Source of the DNA: Bradyrhizobium lablabi
GTDB taxonomy: Bacteria; Pseudomonadota; Alphaproteobacteria; Rhizobiales; Xanthobacteraceae
Length of the DNA: 64,000 nucleotides
Assembly (NCBI RefSeq): GCF_018129385.1
Contig: NZ_JAFCLN010000001.1
Coordinates: 248,001-312,000 of the forward strand
Direction: 5' to 3'
The stretch's first letter is position 1; the number at the start of each line of letters is the position of its first letter. The position numbers and the translations under genes are program-made. Below, piece after piece: positions 35,204 to 44,488 of the stretch. The notes beneath the pieces were generated by a model that saw nothing but the letters and a program-made list of their open reading frames with translations, did not search any database and was not told the DNA's origin.

Positions 35204-35760
35204 GCGCCGCCTCCACCGTCACCCGCGCCCTGACGCAATCGCCGCTGATCGCGGTGACGCTGTATCTTGCCGTGGTCGGCGGGCTGATCGCTTCCGCGGG
35301 CTTTTCCATCGCCGACATCTTCGCGCGCCAGCAGGCGCTGGCGCAGACGTCCGATCTGTTGGATCAGTTGCAGGGCCGGCGCGCGCGCGGCAAGGGACCA
35401 GTGCAGGCGGGGCGCCCGGGCACGCCGTTCCTGGAAGGGCCGACCGTGACGGTGGCAGGCGCCGCACTGTTGCAGCGGGTCGGCGATGCCGTCAGCAAGG
35501 TCGGCGGCACCATCCAGTCCTCGCAGGTGGATGTGACGGGAACGCAGGCGAAAGACGGCTTTGTCGGCCTCACCGTGAGCTGCGAGATGGAGCAGCCGGC
35601 GCTGCAAAAGCTGCTCTACGACCTCGAGGCCGGCATGCCCTTTTTGTTCGTCGACCAGCTCGACGTACAGGTGCCGCAGATGACCGCGGCGAATGAAGGC
35701 GGCGCCGGCAAGATCAGAGTCGTGCTCGGTGTGTCCGGCAGGTGGCAGGGCAGCAAGTAG
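35200..35760 (+). CDS. gspM: Type II secretion inner-membrane protein GspM
   Basis: The 186-residue protein has one N-terminal membrane helix (LIAVTLYLAVVGGLIASAGF) and a short coiled-coil. The periplasmic ferredoxin-like domain includes VQVPQMTAANEGG near the end. It pairs with GspL. It is the last gene of the run; a small perfect hairpin follows 6 nt after its stop. Confidence 0.85.
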   Translation: MSAASTVTRALTQSPLIAVTLYLAVVGGLIASAGFSIADIFARQQALAQTSDLLDQLQGRRARGKGPVQAGRPGTPFLEGPTVTVAGAALLQRVGDAVSKVGGTIQSSQVDVTGTQAKDGFVGLTVSCEMEQPALQKLLYDLEAGMPFLFVDQLDVQVPQMTAANEGGAGKIRVVLGVSGRWQGSK

Positions 35761-35766
35761 AGCTCG

Positions 35767-35785
35767 AAACGTAGATGCTACGTTT
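35767..35785. terminator. Small perfect hairpin, possible bidirectional terminator
   Basis: AAACGTAG-ATG-CTACGTTT forms an 8-bp stem with a 3-nt loop between the convergent ends of gspM and the antitoxin-like gene. The A and T ends give weak U-tracts on both strands. Confidence 0.55.
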
Positions 35786-35786
35786 A

Positions 35787-35957
35787 TTAATCAGCTCGTT
35801 TGCCAGTTTGACGTCGATATGCGCGTGCAACTGTATCGCGCGCCACGCGGATGTAGTTTGGATCGTTCGTCTCCAATGCCTCGGCAAGATAAGCCGCGAT
35901 TGCTGCCGGAGTGCCGAGGTAGTCGGCCGCGTCGAATTTTGAGACCTTGACCGTCAT
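35787..35957 (-). pseudogene. Truncated HigA-type addiction-module antidote
   Basis: Reading the minus strand from the ATG at 35957 gives 56 residues beginning MTVKVSKFDAADYLGTPAAI and continuing AAYLAEALETNDPNYI. This is the N-terminal half of the small HigA-like antidote family (usually about 95-100 residues, with the motif FDAAdYL...I-AYL-EALE--DP). The helix-turn-helix half is missing: the frame stops at TAA right beside the gspM end. No toxin (HigB/RelE-like) gene is adjacent. It is probably a remnant. A functional mini-protein cannot be excluded. Confidence 0.55.
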
Positions 35958-35995
35958 CCGATGATTAGTAGCAGGCTGCGCCAGCTATCGCTAGC

Positions 35996-38900
35996 TCACC
36001 AACTGTACTTGGCGACACCCTTGCCGGCGTAGCTCTGATAATTGCCGGAGAATTCTCCCTCGAAGGTGCCGGCGAGCGAAAAACCGTTCAGCCACTTCAT
36101 CTCCGCACCGGCGCTGACGAGGGCGGCGTCCGGATTCGGCCGCGCGCCGTTCACGACGAAATTGGCGCCGGGCAGCGTCTGGAACACGGCCGTGATGGCG
36201 CCGTCGTTGTTGTAGTCGTGCGCCCAGGCGACGCGGCCGCGCAGGGTCAGCATGCCGTCCTGCATCGCATAGGATTTATCGGTGCGCAGGCCGAGCTCGG
36301 TGCGGGTCGCGGTGGTGGTCTGGCCGGCATAGGTGAGCGCAAAGGTGCCGGCGCCGGCCAGCACCTGTTCGGCGTAGCCGGGCAGGCGCACGCTGGTGAA
36401 CTGTGCGGCGGCATAGGGCGTCAGCGCGAGAAGCGGATTGGCGTAGCGGTAGCCGCCCTCGAAGCGGCCGGAGAACGTTTCCGCGCGGAAGCGCGCCTGC
36501 AACTGGTCGACGCCGGCCAGCATCACGGTGCGGTTGGTGGTGACGTCGTGCCAGCCATAGTTGAGCGCGCCGGAAACGTAGGCCGGGCCGAAATTGTGCC
36601 GGCCGAATACGCCGGCCTGGAACAGGTCGGACGATCCGCGGCCAAGGCCGTTGGCCAGCGAGTAGTTGGTGCCGCCGCCGGCCAGCGCAAAGCCGAGCAG
36701 GGTATTCGGCGTGACCCGGTAGTCGGCGCCGCCGACGACGCCCCAGGCGCGCGCGGTGAGGTCGTTCGAGCCGATCACGGCATTGCCGTCGATATTGACG
36801 GCGCCGCCGTAGGCAGAGCCCCAGACGCTCCAGCGGCTCGCGGGCTGCGCGGCGAGAAGGGCGGGAGCCTTCCGCGCCATTGCGTAGGCGTCGCGCTCGC
36901 TCTTCGTCGCTAGGCGCTTCTTCGCATAGGCAAGCGCCTCGTCGTCTTCGTCCGCAAGTCCGGTCGTGCTGCCGACCGGCGCAAAGCCGCCGGCGCGGCC
37001 GGCGATGGTGGGATCGAGCAGCAGGTTGAGGAAGAAGTTATCGGCCTGGGTCGCGGACTGGATAATGCCGGTGCCGAGTTCGCCGGAGGCGACGGCCAGA
37101 CCCTGGGCGCTGAGCGCCGCAAACGCCACCGGGATGCTGCCGGTGGTGTTGAAGAAGTTGGTGAGGGTGTTCGCCACGTTCTGCTGATTGACACTGAGCG
37201 GACCGTTCGGCGTGACGAAGTTGAGGGTTACGTTGAGGAATACGTTGTTCGGATCGTAGGAGAGCGTCGCGGTGAGATTCGAATTGTTGGAGACCACGGC
37301 GGGATCGAACGTGGTGCCGCCGAGGCCGCCGTTCGCAGTCAGGATGGTGTACTTCTTGTTCACGTAGGAGCCGGGCTGGAACACCGCGTTGACGGTTGCG
37401 CCCCCGAGGTTTGCGGCGCCGGTGACGTTGGTCCTGCCTGCGGTCGCGGGTGAAACCTGGATCAGGTAAGTCGATGCTGCGGTGAAGGTGAGGCTGCCGG
37501 CGACCGCCAGCGGACCAAATACGCTGCCGCCGGCGCTGCCCGCAGCAAGTGTGCCGCCGTTGATTACGGTGGTGCCGACATTGCCGCTGCCGGCCAACGT
37601 GGCGCCGCCGTTCACGGTGGTCAGCGCCGACGCCGCGGTCGAGCCGTCAACCACCAGCGTGCCGCTGTTGACATTGGTGTTGCCGGTATAGGTGTTTGCG
37701 CCCGACAGCACCTGCGCGCCCGCTGACAGCGTCAGCCCGCCGCTGCCCTGGATCACGCCGGCGAATGCGCCATTGGCGTTGGCGAGAGTGAGTGTGTTGG
37801 CGCCGAGTTTGACAGTGCCGGTGTTTCCACCGGCCAGCGACTTGATCGAGGTGCCGCCGTTTGTGAGCGCGGAAACGTCGAATGTGCCGTTGTTGGTGAG
37901 TCCGCTCGATGTCGCGATGCTGCCATGATGGCCTCCGGCAGAGATCAGATCGAGTTTGCCGCCGGCCACGATCGTGGTTGCGCCAGTGTAGGTGTTCACT
38001 CCGCTCAGCTTCTGCGCGAAAACCGTGGCGATGGTCAGGTTTCCGCCGGTGCCGCCGCCGATTCCGCCATCCTGAATAACGCCGTCGAAGGTGGCATTAC
38101 CTCCCGTGATCGTAAGCGTCTTTCCGCCCAGTGCGACGACGCCGTTGTTGCTGGAGCCATGGATGCTGCGGACCGATGCACCGGTGTTGGTCTGTGAAAT
38201 GTCGAAGGTACCGGACACGCCTGGAGCGAAAGGTAAAAACATGAGTGCTACGGATGATGAGATCGACCCGCTTCCCTTGAGCGCCAGTGTTCCGCCGTAG
38301 ATCTGGGTGGTACCGGTGTAGGTGTTGTTACCGGATAGCGTCTGCGTTCCGATGATCATCCTCAAACCGCCGGTGTCCTGTATGGAGCCTCCAAATTCGG
38401 TTGAGCCGTTCCATATTTCCAGCATCTTACTGCCCGTCTTCACCACGCCCGTCGAACTTCCGGCAAGCGTGGATATGAGAAGCTCACTCGAGGACATGGC
38501 AGAAATATCGAACGTAGCGTCGACTGTGATCCGGCTGGTGGCTGTGAGCCAGCCAGAACCCGACAGCGCGAGCGTTCCGCCTGAAATCGTGGTTTCGCCG
38601 GAATAAGTGTTGGTGTTCGTCAGCGTCATTGTACCGGTGCCGACCTTGGTCAAGCCGCCGCCGGCGCCCGAGATCACGCCGTCGACCGTGGTCGAGGCGT
38701 TGTTGCCGCCGGTGGTTAGCGTCTTCGATCCCAGCACATAATTGCCGGCACCCTCGATCGAGCCGGCGGTCATGCCGGTCGAGGTGAGGCCGGACATGTT
38801 GAACGTGCCGCCTGCGCTGGTGATGAAGCGCGCGTTGCCGCCGGTGCTCGTTCCGGTAAAGCGCGTGGTCGCGCCGTTGCTGGTCGTGACCGTCGCGGTG

Positions 38901-39742
38901 CCGGCGGTGGCGGAATTGTTGAACGAGAGATCGCTGAGGTTGACGACGTTCGCTGCGCCGGCGGTGCTGTTGTCGTTGAAGCTCCAGAGGCCGTTTGTAT
39001 TGTTGACGAGATTTGCACTGCCCGTGCCGCCGGAGGCCAAGCCGGTGAACGAAACCGTGCCGCTATTGACGATGGTGGCGGAACCGGCCGTCGCGGTGCT
39101 GTTGAGCGTCAATGTGCCGGTCGCGGCATTGGTGATGTTGGCGCTGCCGGCCGAGGCACCGTCGAAGAAGTCCATCACGAGATTGTTCTGGATCGTGGCG
39201 GTGCCAGCTGCGCTGGTGTCGAAGAATTGCAGGACGCTGCCGTTGTTGATGGCGGCATTGCCGGCCGTGCTGGTGTTCGCGAAGGTGATGAAGCCGGCAT
39301 TGTTGTAGGTGACCGGCCCCGCGCCCGTGCTCGCCGAACTGGCGTTCTGGAAAACGAATGAAGAAAAGACGTTGAACGTCTGCGTCGCCGCACTCGCGTT
39401 GTTCACGCCGGCGCCGTTGACCAGAAAGATGTCGTTGGTGTTGATCGTGTAGGCGGGCGCGGTATTGGTGAAGGTGAGGGCGCCGATCGAGGCGAGGCCG
39501 TTGACGTCGACACCCGTCGGCGCGGCGTTATTGGTGAACGTCGCAGTGCCGTCCGGCACATTCGGCGTCGACGACCAGTTGGTGCCATCGATCCAGTCGT
39601 TGCCGGCGCCGGTCCAGGTGCCGTCCACCGCATGCGCCGACACCACGCCGAGCGCCGTCGTTGCCAGCAGCACCGCGGCCGAGCGCCGAAGCGCCGAACC
39701 GACGGTGATGTCGCCCATTCGCGGGAATATCGGATCGGCCAT
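35996..39742 (-). CDS. Autotransporter (type Va) with beta-strand repeats
   Basis: The product is about 1,248 residues from the ATG at 39742 (a longer reading from 39925 adds an implausible leader). An extended signal peptide (about residues 1-38) ends ...VVSAHA. The passenger is a long beta-helix of autotransporter-associated repeats, such as GGLTKVGTGTMTLTNTNTYS and GGTLALSGSG, with 'LSGxNTYTG' recurring many times. The early part has short N/T/A/S-rich repeats (for example TASAGSATIVNSG). The last 280 residues form the outer-membrane barrel (from about WSVWGSAYGGAVNIDG) and end GVAKYSW, with the terminal aromatic residue used for barrel insertion. No protease or catalytic triad is visible, so adhesion is the likely role. 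It interrupts the type II secretion locus on the opposite strand. Confidence 0.9.
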   Translation of the reverse strand: MADPIFPRMGDITVGSALRRSAAVLLATTALGVVSAHAVDGTWTGAGNDWIDGTNWSSTPNVPDGTATFTNNAAPTGVDVNGLASIGALTFTNTAPAYTINTNDIFLVNGAGVNNASAATQTFNVFSSFVFQNASSASTGAGPVTYNNAGFITFANTSTAGNAAINNGSVLQFFDTSAAGTATIQNNLVMDFFDGASAGSANITNAATGTLTLNSTATAGSATIVNSGTVSFTGLASGGTGSANLVNNTNGLWSFNDNSTAGAANVVNLSDLSFNNSATAGTATVTTSNGATTRFTGTSTGGNARFITSAGGTFNMSGLTSTGMTAGSIEGAGNYVLGSKTLTTGGNNASTTVDGVISGAGGGLTKVGTGTMTLTNTNTYSGETTISGGTLALSGSGWLTATSRITVDATFDISAMSSSELLISTLAGSSTGVVKTGSKMLEIWNGSTEFGGSIQDTGGLRMIIGTQTLSGNNTYTGTTQIYGGTLALKGSGSISSSVALMFLPFAPGVSGTFDISQTNTGASVRSIHGSSNNGVVALGGKTLTITGGNATFDGVIQDGGIGGGTGGNLTIATVFAQKLSGVNTYTGATTIVAGGKLDLISAGGHHGSIATSSGLTNNGTFDVSALTNGGTSIKSLAGGNTGTVKLGANTLTLANANGAFAGVIQGSGGLTLSAGAQVLSGANTYTGNTNVNSGTLVVDGSTAASALTTVNGGATLAGSGNVGTTVINGGTLAAGSAGGSVFGPLAVAGSLTFTAASTYLIQVSPATAGRTNVTGAANLGGATVNAVFQPGSYVNKKYTILTANGGLGGTTFDPAVVSNNSNLTATLSYDPNNVFLNVTLNFVTPNGPLSVNQQNVANTLTNFFNTTGSIPVAFAALSAQGLAVASGELGTGIIQSATQADNFFLNLLLDPTIAGRAGGFAPVGSTTGLADEDDEALAYAKKRLATKSERDAYAMARKAPALLAAQPASRWSVWGSAYGGAVNIDGNAVIGSNDLTARAWGVVGGADYRVTPNTLLGFALAGGGTNYSLANGLGRGSSDLFQAGVFGRHNFGPAYVSGALNYGWHDVTTNRTVMLAGVDQLQARFRAETFSGRFEGGYRYANPLLALTPYAAAQFTSVRLPGYAEQVLAGAGTFALTYAGQTTTATRTELGLRTDKSYAMQDGMLTLRGRVAWAHDYNNDGAITAVFQTLPGANFVVNGARPNPDAALVSAGAEMKWLNGFSLAGTFEGEFSGNYQSYAGKGVAKYSW

Positions 39743-40092
39743 GGCGCTGCTTCTCAAATCTGCTCTTCGACGCGCCCGGACCATGCAGAAATCAAACGTC
39801 ACGACGCCCATTTTCGCCATAATCTCACGGCGTTGCAGCCGGGTGCAACGAAGGCAGATGGGTTTTGCGGTAGCCGGCAGAGCACCGCTTTTCGTATTTC
39901 CGTCGGCGTGGCACTTGGGCAACATTTGCGCCGCCCTTGGCGTCGAGCGCTTCTCAAAGAGCGCAGGGTTGGCAACGCGCGTGCAGGTTCCAGGGAATCA
40001 CCGGCTCAATCTCCGTCCGCGCGTGTTGATGGGAACGCCAGTTCCCGGTAAGTTGTGACAAGCGGGGTCTCCGCGGTGGCCGGGACAGGGGC
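39743..40092. other. Divergent region autotransporter / GspC-like gene
   Basis: This 350-bp gap lies between divergent starts. It should carry both promoters. No operator or small gene is evident. Confidence 0.4.
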
Positions 40093-40815
40093 ATGATGGT
40101 CTGTTGGCGCAACATGGTCGGTTTGGCCTTGCTCTCCGGCGGGCTGTTGTTGGCCGTTGCGCCTCCAATGCTGTTCGCGGCAACATCCTCGGTGCCGGAC
40201 ATCCTTTCCAGCGACCGGGCAGGGGATGCCGACACGGTCGACCTCGGCACCGTCAAACCCATCGCCCGGCCGAATCGCGACGCGCCAAAGCCGCCGCCGA
40301 GCGGCAATCCGCTGTGGTCCGTCCCGCTTTCGATGCTCACGGCCACACAGGAACGCCCGATCTTTTCCGCATCACGCCGTCCGCCGCCGCGTGCGGTGGC
40401 CGCGCCGCAGGCCGTGGTCGCCCCGCCTCCGGTGGTGGTGGCGGCGCCCGAGCCGCCGCCCCTGGCGTTGATCGGCGCCGTGGTCAGCGACAGCGACGCG
40501 ATCGCCGTGTTCGTGGACCGGACCAGCCAGAAGACCGTTCGCCTGCGACAGGGCGAAAGCCATGCCGGCTGGGTGCTCAGCACGGTGCTGCGGCGTGAAG
40601 TCACGATGAAGAAGGGCGGCCGGGCCGAAACCATCGAGCTCAAGAGCACCAATGCTCCGCCTGCCGCGGCTCCTGGTGTGCCGGTCCTCGCGGGAGTGCC
40701 GGGTCCGCAGATCCTGCCGGCCCCGACGCAAATCGGCGCGGGGGTCATGGATACGAACTACGCGCCGTTCATTCCCCGTTCGACGCCGAAGAACGGGGCC
40801 CATGACGGCCTGTGA
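40093..40815 (+). CDS. GspC/GspN-like type II secretion protein (HR domain)
   Basis: The 240-residue protein has an N-terminal hydrophobic segment (MVGLALLSGGLLLAVAPPML). A Pro/Ala-rich linker (about 85-125) leads to a domain PLALIGAVVSDSDAIAVFVD followed by VRLRQGESHAGWVLSTVLRR. This pattern matches the homology region of GspC (PulC/XcpP), which links the inner-membrane platform to the secretin. No PDZ domain follows; instead a Pro-rich tail. In rhizobial genomes comparable genes are often labelled GspN. It is separated from gspM by the autotransporter gene. Start ATG 40093 or 40096. Confidence 0.7.
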   Translation: MMVCWRNMVGLALLSGGLLLAVAPPMLFAATSSVPDILSSDRAGDADTVDLGTVKPIARPNRDAPKPPPSGNPLWSVPLSMLTATQERPIFSASRRPPPRAVAAPQAVVAPPPVVVAAPEPPPLALIGAVVSDSDAIAVFVDRTSQKTVRLRQGESHAGWVLSTVLRREVTMKKGGRAETIELKSTNAPPAAAPGVPVLAGVPGPQILPAPTQIGAGVMDTNYAPFIPRSTPKNGAHDGL

Positions 40816-40901
40816 TTTTGCGCCGGCTTCCGCACGTGTGACAGACTGCGATCCATGAGCTTGATCCACGTTCCGCTCGCGCGCGTGACGATCGGGAGGG
40901 C

Positions 40902-42425
40902 GTGGTGAGCGTTCCCAGCCGCCTGCATCGGGTGCTGCAAGGCTGGTCCGCCAATCTCGTCCAGTTGCTGCTGGGGATTACGCAGCAGGTCGCACTGATC
41001 CCGATATTCCTGCATTTCTGGAGCAGCGATACGCTGGCGGCCTGGCTCGCGCTCTACGCCGCGGGCAACCTGGCTTACATCGCCGACGCGGGGCTTCAGC
41101 TCCGCGCGGTCAACCGCTTTCTGGCCTTCAAGGCGTGCGCCGATGCCGACGGCCGCAGCGCGCGCTATTACGCAGCGATGCTGCGCGTCTATTTCATGCT
41201 GACGGCGCTTTTGATTGGCCTCACGCTGGCCTTCAGCTCCATCTTCCATCCCTCGCGCCTGCTCGGATTTGCGGAAATCGAAAATTTCGACGTCGCATTT
41301 GCTGTCATGACGGCCGGCGTGCTGCTCGGTCTGCCGTCATTCCTGACGGCGGCGCTCTATCGCGCCCGCGGCGTCTATGGCGTGCCGACCTGGCTACAGG
41401 TCTCGGGCATGTTTGCCGGTCAGCTCGCGCAGATCGCGGCCGTCGTTGTCACCGGAAGCCTGCTGGCGGTCGTCATCGCCTATGTGGTGCCGCAGGTGCT
41501 GGCGCTCGGATATCTCGTACTCGCGGATGCCTATCGCCGTTTTCCCTTCCTGCGCGGGGTTCGCATCAAACCGCCCTCCTGGCGCTGGATCGCCGGCCAG
41601 TTCCGCCGCGCGTTCCCGTTTGCGGTGGCCGGCGGCACCGAGATCGCGCTGCTCAATCTGCCGGTGCTCTTGGTCAGCGTGTTCGTGAGCGATCGCGTGG
41701 CGGTGGCGCAGTGGGGGCTGACGCGCGTGATCGCCGGACTGGTGCGGGCGCTTTGCGTGCAAGCAACGCTGCCGCTGACCGCCGAACTCGGCCACGACTA
41801 CGCCATCGGCGCGCAGGACGCGCTCCAGCGGCTGTATGCGCGCACATCGGCGCTGGTTACGCTGCTGGCGGCCGCCGTGGTGTCGGGCCTGCTGGCGTTC
41901 TGGCCGGATTTCTTCGCGCTCTGGACCCATGGCGCGATTCCGTATGACCCGGTGCTGACCATGACGCTGTTGCTCGGCGCTGGCCTCGCCGCACCTTCGA
42001 TCCTGGCACTCGGCTTTGCCAATTACAGCAATCGGGGCGAGTTGCTGGTGCGCAGCAAGGGATTGCAGCTTGTGGTCTTCTTGGTGCTGGCGGTGGCGCT
42101 GACGGGTCCGATGGGGCCACTCGGTGCGGCCATCGCCATTGTCGCAAGCGATCTCCTGGTTCAGTTCGGGCTGCTGACGATTGTCATCGTCAGGCAGACG
42201 CTTTCACGGCCCATCCGCCACGTCGCCTTTCTGGGCGCGCTGTTCGTCGTGGTCGTGCTGGCCGGCTGGACGCTGGGCAGTATCATCCATTCGCTGGTGC
42301 CGGCGGGACAGCCTCTGGGATTTGTCCTTGAATGCACGGTGTGGCTGGCCGTGGTTGCGCTTGCAGCAAGTCCGCTGATCAGCGGCAACCTTCGCTATCG
42401 TCTGTCCGACGTGATCCCGCGCTAG
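40902..42425 (+). CDS. Polysaccharide flippase-like membrane protein (Wzx/MATE-type)
   Basis: The 507-residue protein has about 12-14 membrane segments along its full length, with few charged loops, as in Wzx/PST-type lipid-linked oligosaccharide flippases. The N-terminal VLQGWSANLVQLLLGITQQV resembles that family. Start is GTG at 40902 or 40905, following GGGAGGG. It opens the polysaccharide locus and would flip a repeat unit across the inner membrane. Confidence 0.78.
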   Translation: MVSVPSRLHRVLQGWSANLVQLLLGITQQVALIPIFLHFWSSDTLAAWLALYAAGNLAYIADAGLQLRAVNRFLAFKACADADGRSARYYAAMLRVYFMLTALLIGLTLAFSSIFHPSRLLGFAEIENFDVAFAVMTAGVLLGLPSFLTAALYRARGVYGVPTWLQVSGMFAGQLAQIAAVVVTGSLLAVVIAYVVPQVLALGYLVLADAYRRFPFLRGVRIKPPSWRWIAGQFRRAFPFAVAGGTEIALLNLPVLLVSVFVSDRVAVAQWGLTRVIAGLVRALCVQATLPLTAELGHDYAIGAQDALQRLYARTSALVTLLAAAVVSGLLAFWPDFFALWTHGAIPYDPVLTMTLLLGAGLAAPSILALGFANYSNRGELLVRSKGLQLVVFLVLAVALTGPMGPLGAAIAIVASDLLVQFGLLTIVIVRQTLSRPIRHVAFLGALFVVVVLAGWTLGSIIHSLVPAGQPLGFVLECTVWLAVVALAASPLISGNLRYRLSDVIPR

Positions 42426-42543
42426 ATCGCGTCGCAGCTCTTTCGAGCAGCCTCACCGGGATTGTCTGCGCGAGCAAAAACCGGATGCGCTCCGGATGCT
42501 TTTGCGTTATCCGGGTTGCCCGAAAAGGAACGAGGCCTGCGTG

Positions 42544-43350
42544 ATGAAGATCGACAAGCCGGCAATCGCAAGGGCCGTGCGCGGCAATGCCGTCGCGCGC
42601 AGCCTGGCGCATCTCGGCGAGCTCGCGGTTTTTGGCTCCTCGCTGCGGGAAAAATTCGCGCGGGGTTTGCTGTCGCAGTATTACCGCAGCGTGTTCCGCC
42701 GTCACTGGGCCTGGCAGGTGTACGGCGAGCCTCACTTCAGCCTGCACTCCGTCTCGCTGTTCGACCTGCTCGACGGCCGGCTGGGGCAAGGAATTTATTC
42801 GCTGACGCGCGCATTCCTTTCCGCCGAGATCATCCGCGAAGGCGACCATGTGCTGGATATCGGCTGCGGCGACGGCGCGCTGACCAGGCGGTTCTATGCG
42901 CCGCGCGCCGCGCATGTCGATGCCGTCGACATCGAGGAGAGCGCAATTCATTACGCGGCGAGGCACAATGCGGCGCCCAATATCAGCTATCGCAAGCTCG
43001 ATGCGGTGAACGAGCCGTTCCCGCGGCCGACCTATGATGTGATCGTGTTCGACGGCGCGATCGGTCATTTCACGCGCGAGGGGTCGGCGGCGGTTTTGAA
43101 AAAGATTTCATCGGCGCTGGCGCCGCGTGGGGTGTTTTGCGGTTCCGAAAGCATCGGGCCCGAAGGGCACGATCATCTCCAGGTGTTCGCGACGCTGGAC
43201 GATCTGCGCTCGCTGCTTGCCGAACAGTTTCGGCACGTGCGCGTCAAGCAGCAGGAATATCCGCTACAAGCGTCATCCTGGAAGCGCATCGAGGGTTACT
43301 GGCGCTGCTCGAATGGCGAGGGACGTCTCGAAGAACTGGACTGGAAATAG
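42544..43350 (+). CDS. SAM-dependent methyltransferase
   Basis: The 268-residue protein has a class I methyltransferase core: VLDIGCGDGALTRRF (motif I, about residue 103-117), VDAVDIEESA (motif II) and a later YDVIVFDGAIGHF. The start at ATG 42544 follows AGGAACGAGG; a GTG one codon upstream is possible. It lies between the flippase and a gene of unknown function, and probably methylates a sugar or lipid-linked intermediate; the target is not evident. Confidence 0.82.
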   Translation: MKIDKPAIARAVRGNAVARSLAHLGELAVFGSSLREKFARGLLSQYYRSVFRRHWAWQVYGEPHFSLHSVSLFDLLDGRLGQGIYSLTRAFLSAEIIREGDHVLDIGCGDGALTRRFYAPRAAHVDAVDIEESAIHYAARHNAAPNISYRKLDAVNEPFPRPTYDVIVFDGAIGHFTREGSAAVLKKISSALAPRGVFCGSESIGPEGHDHLQVFATLDDLRSLLAEQFRHVRVKQQEYPLQASSWKRIEGYWRCSNGEGRLEELDWK

Positions 43351-43524
43351 CGCGAAAGGTCTGTTGGCGGACATCATCCATCGCTGCCGGCAAGCGCGTT
43401 AACCGCTTGATTCGTCATCATTTTGCCTGCCGGGATTTAGGTTGCAGTGGTTTACCCCTTGCTGTAATCAGCGTTGGAGGTAAGCGGTTTTTGGCACTTT
43501 GGGCCAATCGGCGGGACTGTTCGT

Positions 43525-44457
43525 ATGCGGTTGGTGCAAAGACTCCGGAGTCTTGTGGATGTCCACCTCCGGGGGCTGCTGACGCTCCGCGCGCAGGTTC
43601 AGGATGCAAAAATTCTGGCGGCGAAGGCGCTGATTGCACAGACGGCAACGATGGGAACGCTCGACGATATCCGCGCGGCCGAGTTCAAGGTGTTTTCCCA
43701 GTTCGGAGAAGACGGCATCATCCAGTATCTGGTCAGGCAGGCGCGCATCCCGGAGCAATGCCGGACTTTTGTCGAGTTCGGCGTTGAGTCGTACGAGGAA
43801 GCCAACACGCGCTTTCTCGTCATCAACGACAACTGGCGCGGATTGATCATGGACGGCAGCGCCTCGCACATGAAGAAGGTGCGCGACAGCACGATCTACT
43901 GGCGGCACAATCTGCTCGCGGTCGACGCCTTCATCGATGCCGACAACATCAACAGCCTGATAAAGGGTGCCGGATTTTCCGGCGAGATCGGCCTGCTCAG
44001 CGTCGATATCGACGGCAACGATTACTGGGTCTGGGAAAAGATCGATGCCGTCAATCCGATCCTCGTCGTGGCCGAATACAACAGCGTGTTCGGTGCGCGG
44101 CATGCGGTGACCGTGCCCTACGACAAGAGCTTTGTGCGCGGCCGCGCGCATCATTCGCACCTCTACTGGGGCGCCTCGCTGAAGGCACTGGTGGAACTGG
44201 GTAACCGCAAGGGCTACGCGTTCGTGGGATCGAACAGCGCGGGCAACAATGCGTTCTTCGTCCGCCGCGACCGCCTGAACGGGCAGCGCGAACTGACGGC
44301 GGAAGAGGGCTATGTCGAGTCGCAGTTCCGCGAATCCCGCGATGAAGGCGGCAGGCTGACATTCCTGTCGGGCGCGGCGCGGTTGCAGAAGATCATCGAC
44401 CTGCCGATCTATGATGTCGAGCGGCGCGCCGTCGTTCGTCTCGCCGATCTGAATTGA
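43525..44457 (+). CDS. FkbM-superfamily-like protein of polysaccharide loci, function unknown
   Basis: The 310-residue protein contains FKVFSQFGEDGIIQYLV, FVEFGVESYEEANTRFL and LLSVDIDGNDYWVWEKID. These resemble the first motifs of FkbM-type methyltransferases (acidic residue after a GxE or DIDG segment), but no full SAM-binding GxGxG is visible. Similar proteins sit next to glycosyltransferases in many genomes under 'hypothetical'. The end, GSNSAGNNAFFVRRD, is also typical of that group. The start at ATG 43525 has a weak ribosome-binding site. It precedes the cupin gene by 31 nt. Confidence 0.55.
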   Translation: MRLVQRLRSLVDVHLRGLLTLRAQVQDAKILAAKALIAQTATMGTLDDIRAAEFKVFSQFGEDGIIQYLVRQARIPEQCRTFVEFGVESYEEANTRFLVINDNWRGLIMDGSASHMKKVRDSTIYWRHNLLAVDAFIDADNINSLIKGAGFSGEIGLLSVDIDGNDYWVWEKIDAVNPILVVAEYNSVFGARHAVTVPYDKSFVRGRAHHSHLYWGASLKALVELGNRKGYAFVGSNSAGNNAFFVRRDRLNGQRELTAEEGYVESQFRESRDEGGRLTFLSGAARLQKIIDLPIYDVERRAVVRLADLN

Positions 44458-44488
44458 CCATGCTCGCACGAGAGGCCGGAGCCGAGAG

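Noticed and set aside
35996..39742. Many short repeats in the autotransporter gene that could suggest a CRISPR array
   Set aside because: The repeats are in-frame, unequal in length and encode beta-strand repeats; no constant spacer length.
42426..42543. A GC-rich near-palindrome between the flippase and methyltransferase genes
   Set aside because: The pairing is short and imperfect and there is no T-run; not called as a terminator.
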